Assembly (NCBI GenBank): GCA_033725935.1
Contig: MU867075.1
Span: 591,057-655,056 of the forward strand
DNA from: Cladorrhinum sp. PSN259
Taxonomy: Eukaryota > Ascomycota > Sordariomycetes > Sordariales > Podosporaceae
Reading direction: 5' to 3'
Length of the DNA stretch: 64,000 nucleotides
Shown in pieces: positions 1 through 11,923 of this stretch; the first letter of the stretch is position 1; every line of letters begins with the position of its first letter. The translations under genes were made by a program, and so were the position numbers. Under the pieces are notes generated by a model, which saw only the letters and a program-made list of their open reading frames with translations, made no database searches and was not told the origin of the DNA.

Positions 1-1313
1 ATGCCTTGGGTTACGTTGAACGCTATATCCTGGAGACGGCACAGTTCTCACAGCTGTTTGCTCACCAGATCATTTGGAACATGAAGGCAAATGCCTATAA
101 GGACGAGGATTCCCAAATTCCCGATGCCATCAAGCCCACCTTGGACAAGGTCATGGCCCACATGGTGGACAGCTTCGCCGAAGAAGACCGCGGTTTCTAC
201 GAGCGGGAGTTCGCCTTCTTCGACGAGGTGACGAGCATTTCTGGCAAGCTCAAGCCCCTGATTAAAAGATCAAAGCCCGAGAAGAAGCAAAAGATCGAGG
301 AGGAGCTGCGCAAGATCAAGGTCGAGGTCGGCGTTTATCTACCCAGCAACCCCGACGGTGAGGTGATTGGCATCGACCGTAAATCCGGCAAGCCATTGCA
401 GAGTCACGCAAAGGCCCCCTTCATGGCAACGTTCAGGATCAAAAAGAACAAGCCGAAACCTGATGGGCTTGAAGAATTGGCTGAGGAATACAACAAGGAC
501 GACAAAGATGAGCAAGCAGACACGATCGAGGTATGGCAATCGGCCATCTTCAAGGTCGGCGACGATTGCCGTCAGGACGTACTGGCTCTCCAGATGATTG
601 CAGCCTTCCGAGGTATCTTCCACGATGTGGGCCTCGATGTATTTGTCTTCCCGTACCGGGTCACGGCGACGGCACCCGGTTGTGGTGTCATTGACGTCCT
701 GCCAAACTCGATCTCTCGTGATATGGTGGGTCGAGAGGCAGTCAACGGTCTCTATGATTATTTTGTGTCCAAGTACGGCAACGAGGATTCACTGCGGTTC
801 CAGCAGGCGCGCAACAACTTTGTGAAGAGCATGGCCGCTTACTCAGTCATTTCGTTCCTGCTTCAGTTCAAGGACAGGCACAACGGCAATATCATGATTG
901 ACGATGCCGGACATATCCTTCACATTGATTTCGGCTTCTGCTTTGATATTGCGCCGGGTGGAATCAAGTTTGAGCGTGCGCCGTTCAAGCTCACTTCTGA
1001 GATGATGGCCGTCATGGGCGGCGGGCCCGAGCATCAGTCGTTCAAGTGGTTCGAAGAGCTGTGCGTCAAGGCGTTTTTGGCGTCGAGGCAGTACACGGAG
1101 AAACTCTCGCAGATTGTGTTGCTCATGATGGACAGCGGTCTCCCGTGCTTCAAGCCGGAAAGCGTCAAGCACTTCAAGGAACGGTTCGTCCTGGACAAGA
1201 CGGAACGCGAGGCGGCCGAGTTCATGAGGGGACTGATCAAGAGGAGCTACGGCAGTTACTCTACTGGTATTTATGACCAGTTCCAGTTGCTTACCAACGG
1301 CATTCCATATTAG
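1..1313 (+). CDS. STT4: Phosphatidylinositol 4-kinase Stt4, C-terminal part (5' end outside window)
   Basis: This is the last 436 codons of a PI 4-kinase type III alpha, cut by the left window edge (first full codon at base 3; no start here). Stt4 makes PI4P at the plasma membrane, feeding PI(4,5)P2, actin and cell-wall integrity signalling. The reading frame shows the PI3/4-kinase catalytic domain: the catalytic loop DRHNGN at about fragment residue 291 (base 873) and the metal-binding DFG in HIDFGF at about residue 309 (base 927). It ends with the short aromatic C-terminal tail usual for PI kinases (NGIPY). There are no introns in this part. Family length is about 1900 residues, so roughly three quarters lies upstream. 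The identification rests on the long domain preceding the kinase core and on close similarity to Stt4 rather than Pik1, which lacks this layout. Confidence 0.95.
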   Translation, partial: ALGYVERYILETAQFSQLFAHQIIWNMKANAYKDEDSQIPDAIKPTLDKVMAHMVDSFAEEDRGFYEREFAFFDEVTSISGKLKPLIKRSKPEKKQKIEEELRKIKVEVGVYLPSNPDGEVIGIDRKSGKPLQSHAKAPFMATFRIKKNKPKPDGLEELAEEYNKDDKDEQADTIEVWQSAIFKVGDDCRQDVLALQMIAAFRGIFHDVGLDVFVFPYRVTATAPGCGVIDVLPNSISRDMVGREAVNGLYDYFVSKYGNEDSLRFQQARNNFVKSMAAYSVISFLLQFKDRHNGNIMIDDAGHILHIDFGFCFDIAPGGIKFERAPFKLTSEMMAVMGGGPEHQSFKWFEELCVKAFLASRQYTEKLSQIVLLMMDSGLPCFKPESVKHFKERFVLDKTEREAAEFMRGLIKRSYGSYSTGIYDQFQLLTNGIPY

Positions 1314-1968
1314 AGAGACGGAGACGACGTGGTAGTTTTAGAGATGGATGGCTGGATGGATGGATAATACTGTTGTGGGTTTCGCTTCGCTTTGCTTGCT
1401 TGATAACCGGATGTTTTCTCTACGTCCAGGAATAATTTACTTTATATTAATACATGGATAATACAAAAGAATAGACATCTAATACCTAGAGCTGCTGCTC
1501 AATTTTTTTTTGGGTGCTGCCGCTCAGTGATTTTCGCTTTCTTTTTATCCCTTTACCCAATATTCATTGATGTTTGGCATTTGAGAGCGAGCTGCCTCAC
1601 TCTCGGTCTGCCGCTGCGTCCATAGTGATAGGAAGCCAGAATATCGGGCGAGGGAGCAATGTGATTGCTCGTCTGGCTTGGTCATAGCATTCTCTATCCT
1701 CTGATTTGCCTTTGACGTGGGTGCCCACCTGATCAAGACAAAAGTAGTTTGGCTCAATTATCTGGATACTCATTGTTACTGGGAGATATACCAGATTTGG
1801 CAGGCGGTTGAGCCCACATCGCTTCGACAGTTTTATGTGTTGTAAGCCGCCCTGGTCTAGTTGGTGAGAGAGCTTTCCAACCCCTCAGTCTCATTCTGGT
1901 GGTCCAAGTGGCGGGTTTACGTATGTTTGCGGCCACATCGGCCATGTTGGAGAAGGTTTCCTCTTCTC
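1314..1968. other. Convergent intergenic region, STT4 / CDF transporter
   Basis: Both flanking genes end here, so it holds two 3' UTRs. A GATG-type short repeat lies at about 1342-1364 and an AT-rich stretch resembling poly(A) signals at about 1431-1475. No supported gene was seen. Confidence 0.6.
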
Positions 1969-3837
1969 TCATGGCCTTCCTTGCTGCTCCATGTGAGTGG
2001 GCAGATTATATGTTGCATAGTCAACATGGACAAATGCTCTGTCGACAATTGGGACGGATTCAAGAACATATTGTAGACTCTCACTGTGGGGGGTTCATTG
2101 TTCGTCAGCTACAAGGAAAAAATTGTTTAAACTCACCACATGCCTCAACGACTCTTCGAAAATCGTCTCTTACCTCAAGTCGTGACTGTCCCTAAGCGGG
2201 GTGCTGGCGTCGAGGACAATGTCCACCTCCACGTTGAGCTTGTCACCGGCATGATAGGCTTGGAGGCCTTGAATCTGCTTGATGGTTTTGGCGAAGCGCA
2301 TAGTCAAGTACAGCACTATGATTGGGTGAGCCCCAGCTGTTAGAGAGACAAAAGCAGACAGACTATGCGACAACCAAGGCAAAACTTACAGATGTTCCTC
2401 TGATCCGCTGTGGCTGAGAAACCGGAGAGATGCCTGATGTGCTCATATGAAGTCTGAGACCAGTTCCAGATGACAACGATGGACAGGAGCAGACCGCCGA
2501 GAGCATCTAGCCACCAAATGTCTGCATAATAGCCCACAATAGGGAAGGCTATGGAACCAGCGTTGAATATGACATCCGTGCTTGCATCTGACGCCCTATT
2601 GTCCCAAGCCACATGTTCGGTTAGTAAAGGGAGCGTTCCTGCATATGCAATGACGTCTGTGGTGAAGTTAAAGTCTGAAGACTTACAGTGCCTGGACGCT
2701 CGAGTTGTTCACAAGACGACACCACAACCAACAGAGACCCTTCACGACAATTGTGCTGAGCATAATGCCGATGGCAGAATACCCTCTGTGATTTCGTTAG
2801 TTGCTGTTCTCACCAGCTCGTGGGGAAGACGGGAAAGAATCCTACAGTCGGATTACTTCGTGGTTAGTTGAGGCAAGGCGTTGGATGGCCTCCAAGGCAA
2901 CCTGGACGAAGGATGTGATCATGATGACCGAAAAGACCAGGACGCCAATGGGCTCAAGCCTTCGCCTGCCCACGGGATACCGGTACTGGTCCTGCCTCTT
3001 AATCAGGACGGTCGTAATCCACACAATGACGGTAGAAAGAAAGTCAAGGATGGCATCCACCAAGCTTGCCAAAACTGAGACGGAGGGAACCGTCATGATT
3101 ACTGCGGACTTGCCGGCAAGGAGAATGACATTGGCGGCAAAGTTGACGTAGATGGCCAGAGTAACGATAGGAGCATCGCTGTCAACCATGTCATCCTCAA
3201 GCCAGGGGATTTCTGGCTTGGGACGGCCGTTCTCGACATCGTTGTCATCGTCTTCATCAATAGCAATGGACTGGCGACTTGAGAAAAGAGGCGTGGTCTC
3301 GGTCGGACGGTAGATATCCTTTGGAGTTCTTTTGACCTTTTTGGGGGGCTCTGAGAAAGTGGACAAGCTGCCTTCGGCAATGGTGGCTGGAATCTCGACG
3401 CCACGGAAAGCAGAGGCCGGCATGTTGTTGTATTCGTTGAGCAGATCATGGGGCAGTGAAGAGTCCAGGAGCCGATCGATGTACAGGTACTGCTGTACAA
3501 GATAGTTGACGCGCTCATAGTACTTGCGCGTTTCCTTGGACATTGCCGCAAGCTCCTCGTCGGTCTTCCAGTAGCGTTCCCAGCAATAACGGGGGCTGCT
3601 GTTTCCGATCAACCGCATGCTGCGCATATGGGCGCTGTTGAGGAGGGCGCTCATCCGGCGCTCATCACGACGAGGTGCTTCATCTTCAGGAGCCTCGGCC
3701 ACGCCTTCAGTAGGTCGGCTTCTGATCAGGGAAGCGAGCGCACCATGTCCCATAGGCGCTAGAGGCGGTTCATCCTGGAGGAGGAGAAACGAAGGACGAG
3801 GAGGAAACTTTGCTCGAGACGCCGACGGTGAAGTCAT
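1969..3837 (-). CDS. Cation diffusion facilitator (CDF) family transporter, Mn-type motif
   Basis: The gene has five exons on the minus strand: 3837-2846, 2785-2687, 2595-2390, 2336-2174 and 2083-1969, giving 524 aa. ATG 3837 is chosen because the frame farther upstream offers only a GTG. The first 210 or so residues are a soluble, low-complexity N-terminus; the transmembrane domain follows. Helix 2 carries DAILD (about 261-265) and helix 5 carries DASTD (about 367-371). The DxxxD pair in both helices, instead of HxxxD, is the pattern of the Mn2+-selective CDF group, so it probably exports Mn2+ from the cytosol by proton antiport, in the vacuole, Golgi or plasma membrane (inference). A soluble CDF dimerisation domain closes the protein. 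The junctions restore expected family motifs such as HEVIRLGYSAIGIM and HDLSESLQYV, and intron branch sites CTAAC are visible. Confidence 0.9.
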
Positions 3838-6800
3838 GGTTGAAGTGGTTGAGGTAAAGTGTAGTCGAGGCACACTGAGCTTGAAAAAAGAGAAAGTGTA
3901 AAAGAGTAAAAAAAAAAAGGCGCGTTAGGAACGGGAAGCACCCACAAGATTCCTAGCAAGTAGATATACGATGGAGCGCTGTTCCTGGTTTGACGATAGC
4001 AGATCCGGTCTAGTTACTATTTCGTTCCCAGCTGCGATAGCCTCCGAAGTCCAACAAAGATGCAGGCGTCAAAGTCTCGTCGGGCGAGTCAGAAGGCAGC
4101 AAGCTCGCGACTCGAGCCCGTTTCCTTTGACCAAGAAGTTCAAAAAGCTTTTGAGCCCTCAAGGCGAAGGAAGGTCCCCTAAACCACCTCAGAGTGGCGT
4201 TTTTTTATTTGTTTGCAGCTCTCTCTGCGCTGCCAAACGCCCCTGGGTTTCATCGACTTGGCATTGGGAGTTTGAAACAACTGCGAGTGTTGAAACAAGT
4301 GCACCGCCAGCTCCATGCTACCTTGAGTGTTAGGAACCTGTCCTGGTTTTCTGGGCAAGGTCAAGACTCAACTGTGACCCAAGAAAGTGGTTGAAAATAG
4401 AGATTTGATATCTACATACAGCTCATTTAGACTTTTCTTTAGCTGTTAGAACCTTCAGTGAACAAATGGCAAGGGGCCGGTTTGACACGTGCTGGTGGCA
4501 GCTCTCTCCACTGCTCTCAAACCCCTGACAGTTGATGTCATCCACCCAACCATCCATCCGCCCATCAATGGGGGACGGAAACGGAAACACAGTCCCGGTG
4601 CCGTGCAACCATCCCGCCCTGGGCAACACAGCTATATGTAGGTTGTCCAACGGACCTACGTGCCTGCCTAATTGGTATACTAGCTGTGAAAAGCACTGCT
4701 CTTTTTGGATTCCCGGGCTCCAGGCTCGTCGAGAACCATGGGCCGATGATATCATGTCTCCGATGATTATAGATGCGTTTTTCTATTATATCAGCCAAAT
4801 TGAAACTTTAAAATCACTCTCATATGCCTTTCCACCTTTTCCCGGCTGCCACTAGACTTGGTGTAGTCTCACGATCAGCTTGCGCAATCGTGCTGCACGT
4901 TGAAACCCAAGACTAGCTTCTCACCACCGGGTTGGCCGCATCCTGTGTTTGCAGCATTGATTGCACGACAGATGGGAAGCCGTTGGAAAGCATGATATTT
5001 GGCGGCTTTCACTTACGGATACAGACAAGCCTCGAATACAAGCCGGTAATCTCGGTAGCACTCGGAGAACACTGCCTTGCACAGTCTCGCATACCGTCCC
5101 ACCATTTTCCGTTCTGCCTTTCTCCAAAATTGCCAACACATCAATGCTGTTTGAGTCTTTTACCTTCCTTTGAAACAGTCTTTTGCCATTCCTAATGGTA
5201 TAAGCAGCCTCGGCTTTCTCCGAGCAGCAGCAGTAGCTCCGGTGCTATCACTAAAACAATCCGTGAATCGTAAGATGGCATCTCTTTGCTTTCTTTTGAG
5301 ACTCTCATTTCCGCAGTTATTATCCGAGATCCGAGCAAACGCCCTTTGTTATTCGCAATATGCGATACCGTTTTTGACCATCCCAAGATGGCTGCTGAGA
5401 TTCAGTGGGCCAGGGTCCCAGCTCCCACGCCGCCCGCTCGTCGATACCTATATTCCCCTTTTTAATTGTGGGGAGACAGGATAGAGCAACGCCCACACGG
5501 CACAGCTTCCATTGCTGTGCAAGAACACGACCTTGTGAGGCAAGAAGCAGGGAGCTCTCGCGGCACAAAGCAAGAAAAAGGGTGAGCATGAGACTTGTGG
5601 GAAATTGATGTGTTATTCCTGTCGATTGCTGTCATGATGAATCGTGTATCTCGTCCATGCACGAAGAAGGGAAACTCCGAGTAAATAAATAATGAAAGAG
5701 TGGAGGTTGAATTATACGAAGCGATCAGCAGACTCTTTCCCGGCGGCCCGACATGGTATCCTTGTTGAACCAATTCATTGGATCTCAGCCTTTTGTTATG
5801 TTTTGCTATTTGTGTTTTTTTTGTTTTTTTTTATTCTTTCGACGGCCATTTTGTGACACCTGCTTCCTGTTCCACAGTTCGGGTGCCCTGCCACTCGTGT
5901 CTCCCCCATGTCCACATTCCCCAATGTGGCAGAGACAATAAAACAAGATGGCTTGCGGATCGACAATAATACATAGGAACGCGTTGCTCAGGTGTTAATG
6001 GCGGACGACACCAAGACCCCGGAGACAATTCTTGGCGATCCAGTCTGGTCCGCGGATCCATGGTGGTCTGTCTGGGTTGTGCCCAAGCCGCCGCCAATAC
6101 GGGATTGGACTTTGAGCACTGCAGGTGCCGACCAACTCCATTCCTTGAAAGGCATGCGTGTCTCGTCCTCCGTTGCTTTTGTGGTTGTATTATATGTGCA
6201 CTATTTGTATTTCTTGCTTCTTCCCCGGTCGGTCAACTTGCACGATCAGGGTTCCAGGTTTTGATCCAGCCAAGTTGCCCTGTTAGGTGACCCGGAGATG
6301 GTGAACGGGCGCTCACTCGGGGCAGCTCAACAGGGGACCGGGAGGGGGGTGCAAAGAGGCGCGACCAGGGGCGCTGACCAACGAGAAAGGCACACTTCTC
6401 GCCATCGAGCTGGCGCTCAATCGGTAGCGCGCCCACACTCCCCACTCTCTCATCCCATAGTGCAGCGCTGGGCCATGAAATAAAAATAATTCTTTGCCAA
6501 CCTAGCCGCCTCTTCCTCCTGCCCCCCTTCCCCCTTCTTGATTTTCCATCTCGTCGTCGTCGTGCGTGCCGTCTTGATTTTCTGGCTGTCTTCCCCATTG
6601 CGCATTGTTGCTCTTGCGGATCTTCCCCAACATCGCATTGTTAATTGCAGTCATTTTGCATTTTCTCTCATTTTGTTTTTGCTGCGTTTGTCCTGTCTCG
6701 CTCCGCTCGCTGCTGCATCGCATCGCATCGCATCACATCGCTTGTTCTCGTATCGCATCGCTACCCAGGGTTCCTTTCCTTTTGCCAGAGGCAACCGCAA

Positions 6801-7766
6801 CAGAAAGAAGAAAAAACCAACACTCACTCAACTCCACTGGACCGGTTCATAGCGTGGTTTTCCCTCTCAACCTCTCGTTCGTGCATCGTTGTCATCTGTC
6901 ATCGCCTCGAAACCATCAAAGTTTGACACGACCGACGCTCCCTCTGTCTTCTATCTTGGCTGTTATATACACGAAAACCGGCTCTCATTCGTCCAATTAA
7001 TCTAATCAACCGACAAGCCTCGTGTAAGTGTAAACCTTCTTTTTCCTCCTCCCGCCTCGCAAACCGATTTTGCAGGCCACCACCCGCCTCTTCACACCCC
7101 CTTATCAGCCAACTGCAGGCGATGTGCCCTTTTGTCAGTGCTGTCCGGGTCGTTGCGAGAATGACGGTAGTCAAAACCACCTCCCCAAGTCTTGTCACCC
7201 AGTCAATGCCGGCCAGGCGTTGGCGGATATTCTTGGGAGGGGACAGGATCATGGCACCGCCGGTTGGCTAGGCCATTGTGTCGTGCAAGAGCGCGCCCAC
7301 CAGCCCAGTGTGTCTCAGCTGCGTGTTCCCCCCTTACCTGCCAAATCACTGTGCTTCTCACCTGCTCTTCTTCCCTTACCCCTCGGCTGTGCCACGAAAA
7401 AAACAACGCAGACACCCAGTGAAGCTCTTCCAGTGTCTCGGGCTTGTCGGGTCACGACAGACTCCCTCACGCCTCACCACCACCCCCACCGTCTGCAGTC
7501 CGTGTAACTGACCTTGTCATCTCATGATGCAGTTGTTCAACGTCGCGTTTACCGGCCGGATTACCGCCTGAGAAGAAAGTGGGGGAAGAGGACCCGAAGC
7601 TGGGAGTGACCACTCTGCTGTATTCCCGACCACCGGCCTCGTATTTGCCGACGCACGCTACCCGACGACACAAGGGGATCACCATCCCACCGTCCCCCAT
7701 ATCGTCCCCGACCGGCCAGCGCGCGCAAATCCCTTCACCCAAATAAAACCCCACCCCAATCTCTAT
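3838..7766. other. Long intergenic region with probable leader of the 7767 gene
   Basis: At 3.9 kb this is the longest gene-free stretch. It separates two divergently transcribed genes and must hold both promoters. An A-rich tract lies at 3904-3920 just upstream of the CDF gene. From about 6480 to 6960 the plus strand is strongly pyrimidine-rich, as in fungal core promoters and leaders. A strong donor GTAAGT at 7024 and a branch-like TAACTGAC (about 7505) with acceptor GCAG ending at 7532 suggest a roughly 510-bp 5'-UTR intron in the downstream gene. Open frames here are short and overlap on several strands without codon-like character. Confidence 0.5.
6716..6740. repeat. CATCG tandem repeat
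   Basis: Five consecutive CATCG units (one is CATCA), with further scattered copies to about 6761. It lies within the pyrimidine-rich presumed promoter/leader of the 7767 gene. Confidence 0.8.
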
Positions 7767-10632
7767 ATGCCTAGGTTTGGAGCTGCGTTCAGGCGGAAAT
7801 CTACCGCCGACAGTCTTGAAAATGCTGCCGCTTCAGGACCATCGTTTCGCGTTTTGGACCGCACCGAGGTAACGGGCGGCAAGTCGTTTGATGGAGGCGT
7901 GAGCCTCGCCAACAAGACTCATCATGCCGTTCAAAGATCGCTAGGCTCCGACATGGCCGTCGAGGAGAACATGTTTGCCGATCTCAAGTCCAGTCGGTAT
8001 GTAAAGCCAACGTGGGACATGCCTTGAACTTTCGACTATTTCAACTGGAATGTTGCTGATTGCTCGCAGTGGAAGTGGGTCTTCCAACACCATCAAAACG
8101 ATTTCAACCGACGACTCGTCGCGTGACAGCAATTCCTCGACAGCCCCATCGTCCACTGATAACGTGTCTCAGGAAGATTGGCGAAATGCCGCTCAAAGGA
8201 AGATCCATCCGGAGATACCAGTACCACCAATTCCAAAGGGTGGGTTTCTGAAAGCTGCCGGACGTACATTCTCCTTTGGCGGACAAAAGAAACACTTGCC
8301 TCCAGCACCCGAGGTTAACGAACAGCGTCCTTCCAGCCCTGTTGCGTCCCAGGTTCCTACGGCACAGACACCCAACGGCCGAGCGAGAGCCACGACCTCG
8401 TCAACAGTAACGACCTTGACACCGCCTAGAGTCGACAACGACTTCAATCTTGACCTTGGCGGCGATTTCGGCAAAATGATATTAGGAAAAGAGAAGCGGG
8501 CAAGCGCTATCGCGGTAAAAGACGATCAGAGTGGGGGGCAAGCACTTGCTCCCCGGTCTCTCACGGCGTCTCGTTTCAACCAACCTGCGCCCGTCCCCAT
8601 CCAGATCGACATGACAACAAAGGTGGAGGCATCGCCATATTCTTGGAGCAGCCAGCATTCCAGCGACCAGCTCATTGCCCCCCAAAGCCCAGAGCCACCG
8701 GCCAAGGAGAACATCCCCCCACCAGTTCCCCAGCACTCGTCGCCCCGCGCTAATCGACGTCCTCCTCCCTCGCCCGAAGTCACACCCAAACAACCATTGA
8801 TTTCCAAAACCCCAACCCCGGACCACGAGGAGGGAGAGGATGAAGAGGCGAGGCTGCTGAGAGATTCATTGTCTACAGTCAGCAAGTTTATGACAGGGTC
8901 GGTCACAAACCCAAAACCCGTTCCGTCTACTGCAAGGTACCGGAGGGACGAGGATGATGATAGCTTATTCGACACAAGCCATTCTTTTTCCCCGAGAGGC
9001 CCCCGACGATTTGCAACAGGGGAAACTAGCTCACCCTCGAGCAACAAGGTTATGACGCCAGCAGAGTTCGAAAAGTACAGAAAAGATAAAGAACGTCAAG
9101 ATAGAGAGCGTCAAATTGACACGATTACTGCCAAGGACAAGACCGAGGACGACGAAGACAACTATGAAGAGGACGAGGATGACATTGAGAAGGCCAAACA
9201 GCAAGCGAAGCAACGACGGAAGCAGGAAGCGCACATGGCTGTTTACAGGCAGCAAATGATGAAGGTGACGGGCGAAGCTGCTAACCCGCCCTCCTCTCGG
9301 CCAAGTCTCTCAATCTCTTTCAGCACGCCGAATCTTCCAAATCTGGCTTCTGGACCAAGTCCTGGGACGACCACAAACACAACCGACCCCTCAGATGAAG
9401 ACGAAGAGATTCCTCTTGCCATTCTTGCCGCCCATGGATTTCCAAGCAAGAACCGGCCGCCAACCCGCCTGAGCACAATGGCTTCCAACCCCAACATGCG
9501 TGCTTCACAACAGGTGAGCTACCAGCGACCGGTGTCAGTGGTTGGGGATATATCACAGACGGGATCTGGGCGGCTTCCCGCCTTTGCCAGAAATCTCCCA
9601 CAGGATCCTTTCCTTGGGGCTGGACTGGTGCGGAACTCGGTGAGGGAGAGCTTTTCCCTCGGAGGAGGATCCCCGGCTCCAGCACCACTGAGCGGGGGAA
9701 TACCACCCGGTGGACTGGTTGGTGTCATCGCGAACGAGGAGCGGAACCGGGCACTGAGGCGTGGAAGCCCGCATATTGAGGCTTCATCCTCGTTGGGCTC
9801 GCTACCTGGGTCCAACTTCGACCCGATTGCCGGCATCCCTGCTCACATGATGTATTCAGTCAACCCGCAGCCTCCCGCACCACCTTCCTTGACTCCAGGA
9901 GACCAAGCACAAATCCAAATGACTCAGCAGATGCATCAATTCATGCAAATGCAAATGCAGTTCATGCAGATGGTGGCTGGTCAAAATGGCGGCACCCCTA
10001 CCACGCCCAGTGGCCATGTGCCGAAGTTGTCGGTGGGAAGCATCTCTAACCTTGGTGGTATCCCAGGTTCGGCTTCCATGCTGGGCCCAGGAATGGGTAT
10101 GGGTATGGGTATGGGCATGGGACTGCCTGGCCAGGGAATCGGTGGCGGCGGAACACCCGAAATGCGGCGCTCGTTTCTTGGTGGCAACGATTCAATTTTG
10201 GATTTGGGCAGAGGAGGAGAGGCCCAGCTGCGCACCATGAGCATGGTCCAACCCAGTTCAGCTTCATGGATTCAGCCTCCTCAGCACATGAACTTTGCTC
10301 CGTCCATTCGGATCCAGGGTGGTGGTTATACGCCTTCAATTGCACCATCAGAGCGTAGCAATGTTGGTCTACCAAATCGGTATCGCCCAGTGTCCCACAT
10401 TGCGGCGCCTATCACACCTGCTGCGCCAATCGCGCCTGGCAACTTGCGGAAGTCGGTGACGATGTCGGGAGCTATCCCCCAGCTACCCACCGTCTCTGTC
10501 ACCAAGTCGGATGATGATGATGATGACGATGAACAAGGGTGGGCGGCCATGAAGGCGAAGCGTGAAAAAAGGAAGTCGACGTGGAAGAACAAGCAGTCAA
10601 TCAGTAGCGATTTTGGAGCACTGATCAGCTAA
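7767..10632 (+). CDS. Uncharacterised conserved fungal protein, 930 aa, largely disordered
   Basis: Exons 7767-7996 and 8070-10632 join across a GTATGT...GCAG intron, restoring a CGT codon (SSRGSGSS). I recognise no catalytic domain. The protein is Ser/Pro/Gln-rich. An acidic and basic, probably coiled-coil stretch lies at about residues 400-475 (EFEKYRKDKERQDRERQ, then DNYEEDEDDIEKAKQQAKQ). A Met/Gln-rich patch follows around bases 9918-9980 (MTQQMHQFMQMQMQ) and a GM dipeptide repeat at 10090-10125. The C-terminus has an Asp run followed by a basic QGWAAMKAKREKRKSTW segment, which looks like the conserved functional end. No signal peptide or membrane segment was seen. It could be a cytoskeletal or signalling scaffold; that is speculation. 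The long upstream region suggests a spliced leader. Confidence 0.8.
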
Positions 10633-11237
10633 ACTGATATAAGCGGACAGGAGGAAATAATTTTTCGTTTTTTTTTTTTTTGGGGGGGGGGGGGGGGGGG
10701 AAAAAGGGCCCGGGACGTGTGGGGTATTGGTCTTGGATTGGTTTTAATTGGGGGATTACAAAAAAAAATTTTTTTTTATAAAAAAAATTTGGTTTTTNNN
10801 NNNNNNNGCGGGCCCCTCCGCCTCCCCCCGCCCGCCCCCCCCGTCCGCCCCCCCCCCCCGCGCCCCGCGCCCCCCCCCCCGCCGCGCGCGCGCCCCCCCC
10901 CCCCCCCCCCCAACAGGGGCAGCGGACGTGATGGGTATGTGTCTTGGATGAGATTAAAGTGGGAGATATCACTACTACATGATTGTATATCCATCTCATG
11001 TGCTTTTTTAGGTCGACGGGAGTGAGCACCAGCACTGGGTAGGGGGTTTTGAGTATAGGGGAAGACAGTATTTGTGGGAATGGAGCCCAAACCCATTTTT
11101 TTTGTTCTCGTGGGAGGTCTGAAGGGACGCTTATGATAGACATAGCACCTTATTGCTCTAATTCAGTAATACGAAAAGCCTGTTTGATTTATTGCATTTT
11201 AATTTTTATTCGTCGATCCTCAAATAAATATTTTGGT
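10633..11237. other. Convergent intergenic region containing a defective contig join
   Basis: This region holds the 3' ends of the 7767 gene and RIB4. Bases 10669-10912 are homopolymer-rich (T, G, A and C runs) and contain the N gap; they should not be trusted. No gene was seen. Confidence 0.7.
10798..10807. other. Assembly gap (10 N)
   Basis: Ten Ns sit inside a low-quality stretch. The sequence left of it (10711-10760) and right of it (10921-10971) are imperfect copies of one another, so the gap probably joins overlapping contig ends rather than spanning missing DNA. Confidence 0.9.
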
Positions 11238-11923
11238 TCATTCAATTTTGCCAGCCGCCCAGTTCTTCCTCTTGACGCTCATCTCGACTGCTGCAAGGCC
11301 CCAATCCTCACCGTGGTTGTGGCTCCCCTCGATGATACCGGCCCGCGCCTTGGCCTGCTCATCGCTCAGGACGGTGAGAACGCCGAAGATGACTGGGATG
11401 CCCGTGTCGAGCGACACGCGCATTAACCCGTGTGATACACTCTCGGCAATGTACTCGAAATGCATCGTTTCGCCTTTGATGAGGACTCCAATTGCGATAA
11501 TGGCATCAAAGGCAGAAGTGTTGGTTTCGGTGGATAGAGAAGCCAGCTCGGCTGTCGAGCTGCCGAGCAGGTCCCCGGCTGAGCTACCGCTTCCGGCCGA
11601 TGCGGACTGGACTTGGGAAGCCGCATATAGTCTGTTGTTTGAACCTTGCCCATAGAGGGCCAAGCTGTCAGCAAGGACACAGCAACTGGAGAAGAGAACA
11701 AATAAAAGAACCGGGCTAACCGTTGGACAGCAGTTGGGAGCTCCCACGCGCCGGGGACAGTCTGGACGACAATGTTTGACTCCTTGACGCCGCATTCTAG
11801 GAGCTTCGCCTTTGCGCCTTCGAGGAGGGGCTCGATGATGGTGTGGTTCCATCTCGCGTGCACAATGCCGATACGCAGGTTGCTGCCATCGTGGAATTGA
11901 GGGGCGGGGCCTTTGTTATGCAT
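11238..11923 (-). CDS. RIB4: 6,7-dimethyl-8-ribityllumazine synthase
   Basis: Exons 11923-11721 and 11664-11238 give 209 aa. The intron has a GTTAGC donor and GACAG acceptor and restores the codon in TAVQRLALYGQG. The enzyme condenses 5-amino-6-ribitylamino-uracil with dihydroxybutanone phosphate, the penultimate step of riboflavin synthesis. Family landmarks are visible: the N-terminal RIGIVHARWN strand, PGAWELP substrate loop, and GVLIKGETMHFEY with the catalytic His at about residue 136. It is about 40 residues longer than yeast Rib4 (169 aa) because of a Ser/Ala/Gly-rich insertion at about residues 76-118, just after the intron and before the TSAFDAII strand. No targeting peptide was seen, so it is probably cytosolic. 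Confidence 0.95.

Noticed and set aside
10669..10912. Long homopolymers suggesting a real low-complexity element
   Set aside because: Both sides of the Ns repeat the same 50 bp, so it is best explained as an assembly artefact.
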